Assembly (NCBI RefSeq): GCF_905220365.1
Contig: NC_061143.1
Span: 4,712,001-4,776,000 of the forward strand
DNA: 64,000 nt
Direction: 5' to 3'
DNA from: Vanessa cardui
Lineage: Eukaryota; Arthropoda; Insecta; Lepidoptera; Nymphalidae
Positions 21,405 to 32,200 of the stretch are shown one piece after another. The position numbers and the translations under genes are program-made. Position 1 is the stretch's first letter. Every line of letters begins with the position of its first letter. Below the pieces are notes generated by a model that ran no database searches, had not been told where the DNA came from, and was given only the letters and a program-made list of their open reading frames with translations.

Positions 21405-22560
21405 AACCAATGGAAATTATTATAATTCAGTCCGGAAGGATTTAATACCATCTCGATATATTTTAAAGATTCTCCCTTTTACAGTATTTCTAGATACTTA
21501 TAAAAAGACAGTGACTTCTTCAATCAATTGAATTATTATGGAAGTCTCACGATTAATCTTGGATTATCAAAACTATACAATGTAAATTTATTCAAACAGA
21601 CGAGTGTTAGTGTAAAATGTAGAAATTTCTATCATTCTAAATTATAAATAAATTTCAGTTTACACCATTATAAAGAGTGCCTGGATGATTATAAGAATCG
21701 GGTCGAGAGAGTTAAAATAAAAGACCAAATTATTATTATTAATTGAATATATTTTATTACTTACATTCCTATTTACCTCTACTTTTAAGCTTATCACTTG
21801 TGTGAGAAAGGTCAGTGCGGGCGAAGTAACCCAACGGGTTAATAGCTATCCTGCAACTTTTTACATAGAACAATTGTATATAAACATTGTATCGAAATTT
21901 TTAGTAATATCGTTGAACTGCGAATATTGCAATGATAGCAACAATAACAACAACAACAGCCTGTAATTTCCCACGGCTGGGCTAAACGCCTCCTCTCCCT
22001 TTGAGGAGAAGGTTTGGAACATATTCTACCACGCTGTTCCAATGCGGGTTGGTGGAATACACATGTGGCTGAATTTCTATGAAATCTGTCACATGCAGGT
22101 TTCCTCACGATATTTTCCTTCACCGCTGAGCACGAGATGAATTATAAAGACAAATTAAGCACATGAATCAGCGGTGCTTGCCTGGGTGTGAACCCGCAAT
22201 CATCGGTTAAGATGCACGCGTTCTAACCACTGGGCCATCTCGACTCTATGATAGCAAGCAGTTCCTGAAAAAATAAATAAGGGAGATAATGTTTGGAACG
22301 TCGACGGTCTTTTCACGACATTTTATTTAGAACGACATTTTTATAATTTACTACAAAAGTATACTGTGTTTTAAAACTACAGGGAACTATACAAGGAGGT
22401 TATAACATTTAAAATAACATAAACTAAAAATCTTATTAAGAAACCCTTTTTTTGAAAAATATGTTTAAGCTTCTAAAAAATGCTGCGTGTTTCTTACTAC
22501 ATCTAAAATAATGGTGTTCCTTATTTAATGAATATTAAAACAATTGTAGCTAATATTACG
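21405..22560 (+). pseudogene. Inverted 5' remnant of a third serine protease homolog gene (promoter and intron 1, exon 1 deleted)
   Basis: Read on the plus strand, this segment follows the minus-strand promoter and intron 1 of the gene at 14832-17597. It shares the upstream block around TCCGGAAGG, the TATAAAAAGACAGTGAC stretch, the leader TTCTTCAATCAATTGA, and then intron blocks such as CTGCGAATATTGC and TACAAGGAGGTTATAACA. About 80 bp containing the ATG and the whole signal-peptide exon are missing between GTCTCACG and ATCAAAACTATAC. Homology stops just before the exon 2 acceptor, so no coding sequence remains. A minus-strand SINE (21941-22247) with a 9 bp target duplication is inserted in it. 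This is a dead fragment of the duplicated locus in the opposite orientation. Confidence 0.78.
21941..22247 (-). mobile_element. tRNA-derived SINE (Metulj-like), full length, in the inverted pseudogene
   Basis: Reverse orientation, with 9 bp target duplications ATGATAGCA at 21932-21940 and 22248-22256. The 94-codon reading frame inside is a chance frame of the SINE. Confidence 0.9.
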
Positions 22561-22964
22561 CACGAAAATGCGATTGGATCAACGGTGCTTACAAACGCTT
22601 ATAAGCAAAATTAAGAGTATAATTTAGACATTCATTAAATTAATTTCAGTGATTTAGTTGTAGTCTCGTTATTAATCTCAAAAAAATCCATTGAAATTAT
22701 TTGGCATTCGTTCCGTTATAATAATTTTTTTTTCAGCATTAATTGTGTTGTAAATAATAATAAAGTATTATAACTCAAATTCAACTTAAGCTCAAATAAA
22801 TTTATTCAATATAGAAGCATGATACTTAGTTATTGATGGTTAAATTAAATTTTACCACCGTTTCGGAAAAAGAAATGCATACAGCGATGACAATTAATTA
22901 TACCACCATCGTTACCAATAAAACTAATCTCTGACACAACCGGAATATTTTCATTAGCTCAGAA

Positions 22965-23115
22965 TTTTGCTAATGTTACATCTGTATTTAAAAATGGCGA
23001 TAAAGATCTTGTTGATGATTATAGGGATTTATCAGTACTGAGTCATTTTGCAAAAGCATTTCCACGAATTATATGTGATGACTTATCAAAGTATAGCAGT
23101 AATATTATCACAACT
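22965..23115 (+). mobile_element. LINE reverse transcriptase fragment (N-terminal RT)
   Basis: One frame reads FANVTSVFKNGDKDLVDDY then RDLSVLSHFAKAFPRII, the KxGD...YRPISxLS pattern at the start of Jockey/CR1 RT domains. It is interrupted by the SINE at 23126. Confidence 0.65.
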
Positions 23116-23125
23116 AAACAACTCC

Positions 23126-23362
23126 GACGACCTCCGTGGTTGAGTGGTGTACACCGATTTTCATGCTTACGCCACTCCGAGGTCCTAGGTTCGATTCCAG
23201 GCCGAGTCAATGTCGATTATCTTTAGTTTTCTATATTGTCTTGGGTCTTTGTATTTGTAGTACCGTCGTTACTTCTGATAACACAAGTGCCATATCATAG
23301 CTACTTACATTGGGATCACAGTAATGTATGTGATGTTGTCTCATATTTATTATTATTTATTT
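23126..23362 (+). mobile_element. Second tRNA-derived SINE family
   Basis: GACGACCTCCGTGGTTGAGT head with box A, GGTTCGATTCC box B, and the family end AGTAATGTATGTGATGTTGTC then TTATTTATT tail. Interrupts a LINE fragment. Confidence 0.8.
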
Positions 23363-23700
23363 ACATGGATTCTGTAGATTTTTTTTTTATTTATTCGTTT
23401 AGCATGATACAAAATAGCAACAAATTATTATAGTACAGCATAAGTTTTATAAACTTTACCGTGTACCACAGTCACCGTATTTTTTGTATATAAAGAAATA
23501 TCATTAAAAAAAATAAAACAAGAAAGAGAACAAAAATAGGGTAGGCAAAAGAAAATTATACAAAACAGATAAATTAGAAGCGACAAACACTCTCATCATC
23601 CAATCATTATGACGCAAGACGAAAACAATACATTAAAAAAATCTTCTTTTAGTAACGTATATTCCACTTTTTTGTGGATAGGCATGATTTTACAGTGATT

Positions 23701-24068
23701 AATAAATTTTTATAAATAAAAAAAAACCGCCTTCAAAAATGAACTAAAAAGAAAAAAATAATCAGTTACATCCATATCCAATTTACGATTTTTTAATCAC
23801 CTCTCAAAGTCGGTGCCATCATTGCTAATATAGGTACATAATACATACATACAAAAACGAAATCTATTTATTGTATAGATGACACCATTAGACAAACCTT
23901 ACTATCGATACAAATTAAATGATTTCAATATAGGAATTTATTTACTTTGTTGGCACCGACTTCAAAAGGTGATTAAAAAATCGTAAATTGGATATGGATG
24001 TAACTGATTATTTTTTTCTTTTTAGTTCATTTTTGAAGGCGGTTTTTTTTTATTTATAAAAATTTATT
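23701..24068. repeat. Fold-back element, 117 bp arms
   Basis: Left arm 23701-23817 and right arm 23952-24068 are nearly exact inverses (AAACCGCCTTCAAAAATG tip, CAGTTACATCCATATCC core) around a 134 bp loop. Confidence 0.85.
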
Positions 24069-24349
24069 TACTGCTTTTCAGTGTTGTTTTGTTATTTATA
24101 ATTACAATTGGTAAACATTCTTATTCTTATATATAATAGTTGTTCATAAAGAATCCCATTATTTGGCTTTCGACTCTAAACATAACTCAACGCCGTTTCA
24201 ATACGATGTGGACTGCAACTCAAATTAAGCGTTACCTAAGCTACAATAGCCTAATGTTAACTGCTCATCGCCAATTAGACAATACCATTTTTCCCGATGC
24301 AATGCCGTTAATAATTGAGGAGTTCTCCTTGTAGTCCACCATCAGCTAG

Positions 24350-24785
24350 ACTTCATCATAGGCATGTTTACTAACATCAATTGCTTGACGACTATCTTAA
24401 AGAAATAGAACTAAACCCGTAAAATAGTTACTTACTAATAGGTTCTGATTACCAGTTGTGGTCTTCATCATCAGTTCCACTTCATCAAATGTCACTTTTC
24501 GTGAGCATATGACCAAGGCACTTTGAATAAAACCAAAATCACTATAGGTGTGCCTATAAAATTTGAGGAGTTCCCTCGATTTCTCCAGGATCCCATCATC
24601 AGATCCTGATCTCCTGACAATGGGACCACCTGTAAAACATGCCCTTTCAAACAAAAAAAGAATTGTGAAAATCGGCCCAGCCATCTTCGAGTAATTCGGT
24701 AACATACATAAAAAATAAAAAAAAAAAAAAAAAAAAAAGGCCCCGACGAATTGAGAACCTCCTCCTTTTTTTGAAGTCGGTTAAA
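24350..24785 (-). repeat. Dispersed repeat (AACCGACTTC tip) with poly(A)/(T)
   Basis: On the minus strand it starts TTTTTAACCGACTTC near 24785, has a homopolymer run at 24716-24738, then TTTGTTTGAAAGGGCATG and GTGACATTTGATGAAGTGG. The frames of 171 and 102 codons crossing it are not conserved genes. Confidence 0.55.
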
Positions 24786-25775
24786 AAGGGTATGATAGTT
24801 TGTATCTTTGTGTTTTCTTTTAATATTATCTGGTACTATAGTTTTTAGTATACGCAACTGAAGTGAGTAAATTTTATCTAAGTGTGATTTGTATGTTCTT
24901 CCAAAGCTAGACAGTCCATATGAGATGACAGACTCCACCAATGAGCGATATAAGTAAATAAGAATTCTATATGAGATTTTACGTTTAACCATAGCAAACC
25001 TCGACAACAGACCTCGAAGTTTGTCACATGTGACTTCGATGTGATGTTTCCAATTAAATTACTATTACAAGTCCTAAATAGGTCTGCGTTTTTACCAGCT
25101 CTAGTTCATTACAAGTACATGGGTCCATTATTGCCGGTCTGTATCTTTTGTGTAGGCATTCGTGGTTATGTACTATTATTCTAGGTATAACATTGCTCCT
25201 ATTTTGGCTAGTACTAATATACATTAATTTAGTCCTGCACGCATTAATAACAAGCCTCTTATCATGAGACCATCTCATTAGAATGTCGAATTCCTCCTGC
25301 AATATACGTACAGCGTCATTGATGTTTTTCCCGGCTGCGATCAAACAAGTGTCGTCTGCATATTGGTATATTTCGCATTGCTTGATGACATTTACGAGAC
25401 TATTGACATACCTAATATAATGCAATGGTCCTATCACAGATCCTTGTGCTGTGCCTACTGAAGTGTCAATGTAGGTGCTCAAGGCTTCCCCTATTTTAAC
25501 CGTACCGTAACCGTATTGTAACCGTTAAGATAGTCCCTGCACCAACCCAACAATGGTCCTCTAATACCGTTGTCATCAAGGTTCTCTATAAGCTTACCAT
25601 GAGATAGAATGTCAAAGGCCCTGCTATAGTCGATGAAGGTGGCCAACACGTGTCTTTTTTCATCCAGGTGCTTATAAATGCTATTAGTAAAAGCCGACAA
25701 CAGCTGAGTAGTACTTTTGTGAGGCTGGAATCCGTACTGCTTATCCGCTATATCAAAATAATGCATATTCATTAT
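24786..25775 (-). mobile_element. Jockey/CR1-type LINE reverse transcriptase fragment, frameshifted
   Basis: Minus-strand pieces give GFQPHKSTTQLLSAF and FIDYSRAFDIL (motif A), then GTAQGSVIGPLHY and YQYADDTCLIAAGK (motif C), then VKRKISYRILIYLYRSLVESV and LQLRILKTIVPDN typical of the region after the RT. Two frame breaks separate them (near 25490 and 25030). Both ends are truncated; the downstream edge meets another repeat at about 24785. Confidence 0.82.
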
Positions 25776-26195
25776 TTTATAGCCGATTTGAAACCTTTAC
25801 AGTAATTCTGATGTACGTAAAGGTACTCCATAAAAGTGCGTTTCATTTTTGTAAGTTTATTTCAAATAAAATGACCCAAAAGGTTTTAACTTTTTTTATT
25901 ATGAATTGTGTATAAATTTATAATGATTAACAATTTAAAAAATATCTAATAACAATTATAAAATTTATTTATATAGAATTAATGAGCTATATGTTGCCAC
26001 GTGAAGTACTATGCATAATTTTATTAATTACTACAACTATGTCATAAGTTTAAACGTCAAACAAGACAACATTGAGAAAGGTGTGAGTTTTAAAAAGAGT
26101 TGTTAGATACACTAAAAATCGTTCTTAATTTGAAATCTGAATGATAAGGAAATAAGTGGAGGAAAATTTTCGATGTTGTAGATGCTCTTTTGTTT
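25776..26195. other. Intergenic between LINE fragment and Ig gene 3' end
   Basis: AT-rich, nothing recognised. Confidence 0.5.
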
Positions 26196-26209
26196 TTTAT
26201 TTTTTTATT
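26196..26209 (-). terminator. Polyadenylation signals of the Ig gene
   Basis: Two AATAAA hexamers on the minus strand (26204-26209 and 26196-26201), about 50-60 bp after the TAG of the last exon. Confidence 0.6.
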
Positions 26210-26259
26210 CATGTCTCGTATTTGAATAAAGTTTAATTTAGAGGAATCATATGACGACA

Positions 26260-29200
26260 CTAAGCGGCTGTGGCGGTGACCTTAGTTGTTTGGCTGCGCT
26301 GCTGTTCCACGGTCTTCCTCATGAAACTGTTTCTGATGGTACTCGCCCTTGCATATGCCCAATGCCTGTTATTTTTCGGTCCAAGTAAAGACGCCACCAC
26401 CACCATTACCAAGCCGACCGCCATAACTACGATCCATGCGACTGGCAAACGGTAATCTGGAAGACATAATATATTTGTTATAGATTATGTAAAAGGTGCC
26501 GATGTGAGCCGAGATGGCCCAGTGGTTAGAACGCGAGTATCTTAACCGAAGATTGCGGATTCAACCCCAGGCAGGCACTACTGAATATTCATGTGCTTAA
26601 TTTGTGTTTATAATTAATCTCGTGTTCGGCGGTGAAGGAAAACATCGTGTCCCTGCATGTGTCTAATTTCATAGAAATTTTGTCACTAGTGTATTCCACC
26701 AACCCGCAATGGAACAGCGTGGTGGAATATGTTCCAAACCTTCTCCTCAAAAGGAGTGGAGGCATTAACTCAGCAGTGGGAAATTTACAGGTTTTTGTTG
26801 TGCAAAAGCCATGAATTTGTTAAAATAAAAAAACAAATTCCAATAGTTTGAATAAGACAACTATAAAAAGGTTAGACGCTAATTTATGTTTAATGAGCCG
26901 AGATGGCCCAGTGGTTAGAACGCGTGCATCTTAATCGATGATTTCGGGTTCAAACCTATTCAAGCACCGCTATATATATGTGCTTAATTTGTGTTTATAA
27001 TTCATCTCGTGCTCGGCGGTGAAGGAAAACATCGTGAGGAAACCTGCATGTGTCTAATTTCTCCGAAATTCTGCCACATGTGTATTCCACCAACCCGCAT
27101 TGGTGGAATATGTTCCAAAACCTTTCCTTAATGGAAGAGGAGGCTTTATACCCAGCAGTGGGTAATTTACAGACTGTTACTTTACTTTACTTTATGTTTA
27201 ATGATAAACGTATATCGTGTCTACATCTATGAGAATGTATTATCATATGTTAAAAAAAAAAAAACTTACAGGTAACGCCACCCACTGGAGGGGGACTGGG
27301 ACTGGCAAGAGTAATGGGTGTTACTCTAGACAATTCAACATCCTGACCGCGTATCCTGGCAACTACAGTCCAAGGATGGTTTTCTAGGATTGTTGGTTCC
27401 TTTATAGCAATACCACAATGACCCACCTTGGGAATGGATAAGTCGGTGTATCTTTCGGGTATAGTATTTGTCGTGAAACCTGAAGAATAAGATATAAATG
27501 TTTTAAGCAAATTCTGTATCACAAAGATGTCGTAGATATTAGTCCATAGCAAAAAGTCTTATACGCCAAACATGATCTATAATTGAGCAGGTGGTTGTTA
27601 AAACATTTTAAAACTAGCGCAGTAGTGTTGTGGTTTTTTGGGTTTCTTTTATAACGCCGCCATTTTTTTTCCCTAATGTCTAATGTGATTCTATTTTTGA
27701 AAATGGAAATACAATTTATAAAATAATGTGTCCATTTTATTGTAATTACCTAAGCCGTCGATACGCACAAATCGGCAGTAATCGAGTATTCTTCCGTTGT
27801 AGACCTGTGCTTCCACTATCAAAAGGTTACCATCAATTTTCTGGTTAGCCGTCATCGCGTCTGCAAATAAAATACCACAATTTAGATTTTGAAAAAGTCA
27901 CATAAAAGAAAGGCGGTAAATGTGATAACGATGATGTCTTCCTAAACAATTTCGGTGTCGGTGACCATACCTGAGATTAGTCAACATAGTAAGAGAAATT
28001 ATAGTGCTTAATTATACGCGATAATCATGAGTGCACTCTTTACTCCATACTAATAATATTTAGAACGGCGACGCATGTTGGAGTTCAGATGTAAGACAAA
28101 GTTTTACATGCTTTCCAGATAGAGGAACGTATACACTGTCAATTTAAAATATTCATACAAGATAAGATAAACAACAGTGCCGGTACCGGCTACCTTTTTC
28201 TTAGGGTCCGAACTCAGTTTTGAGGAATCTGCAGTCTCAAATCAAATCAAATCAAAGTAAACTTTATTCGAGTAGGCTTTTAGAAGCATTTTTGAATCGT
28301 CATTTAACAATTAAGTGAAGCTGTAATAAAGTGAATAAGTTAGCCATTAAAACGCGCCTGTCATAAGGAAATAGTAAACAATTTTACTTACGTGAAAACA
28401 TCACCAATTAGGTTTTGTGTTTATTCGCTTAATTACATAATTCAATTACATGTTATACGAATCATATAGTTACATTTTATAATGTATAATTATTTATGAA
28501 TTGTTGTTTACCGTGTACATAAACTTCAATTCGAGCACGCTGTTCTGCTGCATGAACATTTTGGAGACCAACGTGGCAGCTCCAGTTACCGGTGTCAGAG
28601 ACGGAAAGGCTTGGGAACCTGATGCCACACTCTCCAGCATCGAACCCGGCTCCAACGTATGTAGCTTGGTCATGCGAATCGGCTGGAAATTATTAATATT
28701 TAACTCATAAATGTGTATGAACTTATTGTATAGTATATAGAGTATATAAAATATACATACTTTGTGTTTATATGAATACAAAAATTGCACCGTTTGTACA
28801 TTGTATATAATTGTTATGATAAAATAATTGGTGACACTTCTTTTTACTGGAAGAGCATAAAATAAGTTACTATTGTGTTTTTCTTGTTCTAATTTGATTA
28901 CTTCACTTATGTACTTTAGTATACTATTATTGTACTCTATATGTTATTCATAACAATCAGTGATAATCAAAAGTAAATGCAGGACAGGATCATAAAATGA
29001 TCATTTCCAGCGACATTTTAATGCATTTTAAACGGTTTAATTATTTCTAAAGCGACAACTATATATGTGCTCACAATGCATTTTACAACTGCACCCTTAC
29101 AGTGCAAATTACTTTCTACCGTAAGTATTTTTTATTTAAAATGTGAATAAAAATTAACATAAATTAAGTCTATAAAAATAAGAACTTTTTGCAGAGGTTT

Positions 29201-32200
29201 GTGCTATTTTGGCTTTGTCTTTAAGGTTTATGTACTGAATTAGTATTATGGTGTGCCTTACTAGGTCCAACGTTGAACACGGTGCCGTTTTGAGCTCGGA
29301 AGTAACAGTAGCGAATGGCGGACTGGACTGAGCATGTCAGGGTGACACTGTCACCTACCACATTGTTAACCACAGGTCTGTCCGCTGTTAAAGTAGGGTC
29401 TGAAAATTACAGGATTGGAAAATAAATAAGAGTATATTTTTATTTTTCATGATAAAATAATTACAATTTCAAAATATATATATTTATTTATTTATATATC
29501 AACATCATCATATCATATATATAATGAAACTAGATTTAACCTTAAAATAAAAACAAAATCTAAAAAGCATCGACGCACATAACTATGTAAAGAATAATTA
29601 TAGCGTTCTCATAATGTATAAAATGTGCCGATTATATCATCTTATTTATTCTAATTACCACAAACAATTTCTTATACGCACCGGTAATAACTGCTGCTGC
29701 TACTTCAGGATCTCTCATGGCCCAGGGACAAAATACACCCAAAAATCCGTAATAGGTCTCCTCTTCAGTTTCTACAGCACAACGCCAAAGACCCAAGTCT
29801 CTGGTGAGAGGATCTGTGATCATGATGCCACAATCATGTGTGTGGAGGTCAGAGGTATAGCTGAAATGAGAAATACAATTCTTTGGAGTTTCGAGGCTTT
29901 GAAAAATTGGTATTCGAAAAGAAATATGAAATTCTGTTATAACTTTATTGTAAATTTGGAAGTAACTCTGTCCATCCGTCTGTCGTTCTTTCACTACCAA
30001 ACCACTGCACCGAATGTAATGAAAATTGGTACGAAACAAACATGAGATCCAAGAAAGGACATGGGCTAGTTTTTTGCCTAACACATGCCAATCAACCCCT
30101 AAAATACGCGCGAAGCCGCGGGTGACAACTAGTTGTATAAAAAATGCAAAAAAAACGTTGTTTCGTAACTTGTAAAAAAGTATTAATGAAAATTTTACCT
30201 GGAACCAGCTCCATGGAAGGTATATCTACTTTCACCAACACCTTCGTTAGCTAACAGCACGCGACCAGATGGATCACGGAATTTACAGGAACGAACTGGA
30301 TAGGGACTTGTGACATTACAAGACAGTGTAACGTTGGGCTTATTGGCTGTCACTTGGGTCAATACCAACGGCTTAGGATCTAGAAATTAAAAAAATTTAT
30401 ATCCAGAGAAATTCTAAATCTGAAATATCAACGACGCATTACATAAAATAAGCGATATCATAAGTATTCTAACCAGCTTCGACAACCATAACGAAGATCT
30501 CTGAGTTTCTAGTAAGGACTTGACCAGGTAAACCGATAGTCAGCTTCCAAAGACCTTGATGTGCCTTCGATGCCCTATCGATATCAACCTTACATCTACC
30601 GAATCCATCATAATATGTCGAGCCATCTGGGCCAGTTAACGAACAATATACTGCATCTTCGGGTCCAACAAATACCGAAACTGGTCGATCTTTGCTCCAT
30701 ACAAAATTTGTTTCTCCTCCAACCGTAGCAACTGAAATCGAAAATGCCTTAAAATTAACTCTATCATATATTATTATAAAAAAATGTAAAAATCTTAACT
30801 TATATAAAACTTAAAAGCTTGCAAATGACTCACATCTGTGGAAGATAGCGAAGCATTAGTGCATAACATAACCAACATTGATTCGTGCAATGACAATGGT
30901 TTCACTTCTTTATATATGTATAAAAAATTAAATAAAATGCTTTAGATATTGAACTTTTTATCAAATAAATAAGATAATTTTAAATTATTTAAAAAAATAT
31001 ATATATATTACCATTTACTGCCACGCTAATGGGGGCCCTATAAACTATTTTATTTCCATAAACGATATACCATGTTCCACTCTGTGTGGTTTGAAGGTGT
31101 CTAACAATAAAACCACAGTTTTCAACGAATCGACTATCTTTTTCAAAGTCATTATATTCATTTCCATCAGGTCCCAGAAGTCTGCAAGTATCATAATTAG
31201 GTATAGAATTCTTCAATCGAGCGTAGAAATCATTGCCTTCAACTACAATAATTTCACTAACAGAGGCCTCAACGAATTCTGTAATATTAAAAATAATATC
31301 TGTAGCATATAGCTGATGTCTTGATTTGTTGCTTAACATATTTAAATAAATGCTTAATTCATTTTTTATCATCATTATCAGGACATAGATTTTATCAATT
31401 AGACGTGACTAGATACGCGTACACTTTCAATTATTAAGGATTAATAAACTTATAACCAATAATACCTTCGACATGGATTGTAAATGGTAATCTTCTTATA
31501 ACATTATCGGAAAATCTCGAGCCTTCAGCATACAGCGCCCAATTACCAACAACATCTTCGGAATTAATAGTAACTCTTATGGCACAAGTAGCGTCTGGTC
31601 GATTGATAACTTCGATGCCTTCTGGGATTTCTTGTTCTAAACGGTACAGTTTATCCGAAGGTGACATTAGGACACATCTCTCACTGGTCACAAACGCATA
31701 ATCTCTGATGAAAACTGTATGATTTGCACCTATTTTAGTATCAAAGTACTGCCCTTCTAATTCTTCTACAATTGGAGCATCGCTATCATCATCATCAACT
31801 GCAGTATTGTCTAGAATTTTAACGTGTTTTGTTTAATTTTATTATATTCACCTCTCTGTAATTTCTAAAATTTTAGATATCTATAGATTTTTAATTGTAC
31901 TACACTTTAAAATGTTAATTAATGAATATATTTTAAATTTGTAATCTAACCTGTTGTTTTAGCCACAGTTACATTGTAAGACTGTGATAATATGGATCCA
32001 GTTGATAGTTCAGAACTGAGCGTCCATAAGCCGCTATCATTCATATCGATATTGTTCACATTAGCGTGACACCGGGTAACGTCTGTGTCTGGCAATAATT
32101 CATATTTATCATTTGCCTCGTTATTTGGTTTAAATTCCACTTTTAAGCCGCTTGGAGTTTCGAGATAACATTTTTCTACATCATTAGTAAATGTCAGTAC

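Noticed and set aside
21839..22123. Recurrent small ORFs with HQPALEQRG or SAVGNLQ-like peptides in several places (4966, 12533, 21839, 26632, 37920, 43832, 46724, 48046)
   Set aside because: They all fall in copies of the same tRNA-derived SINE in either orientation; the frames are incidental and broken differently in each copy.
24492..25007. 171-codon minus-strand ORF as a gene
   Set aside because: It is a chance fusion of the LINE C-terminal region with the adjacent AACCGACTTC repeat through a homopolymer run.
29614..30084. 143- and 150-codon overlapping ORFs on both strands
   Set aside because: They run across Ig gene exon 7, its flanking intron and a dispersed repeat; only the exon 7 part (29682-29860, minus) is coding.
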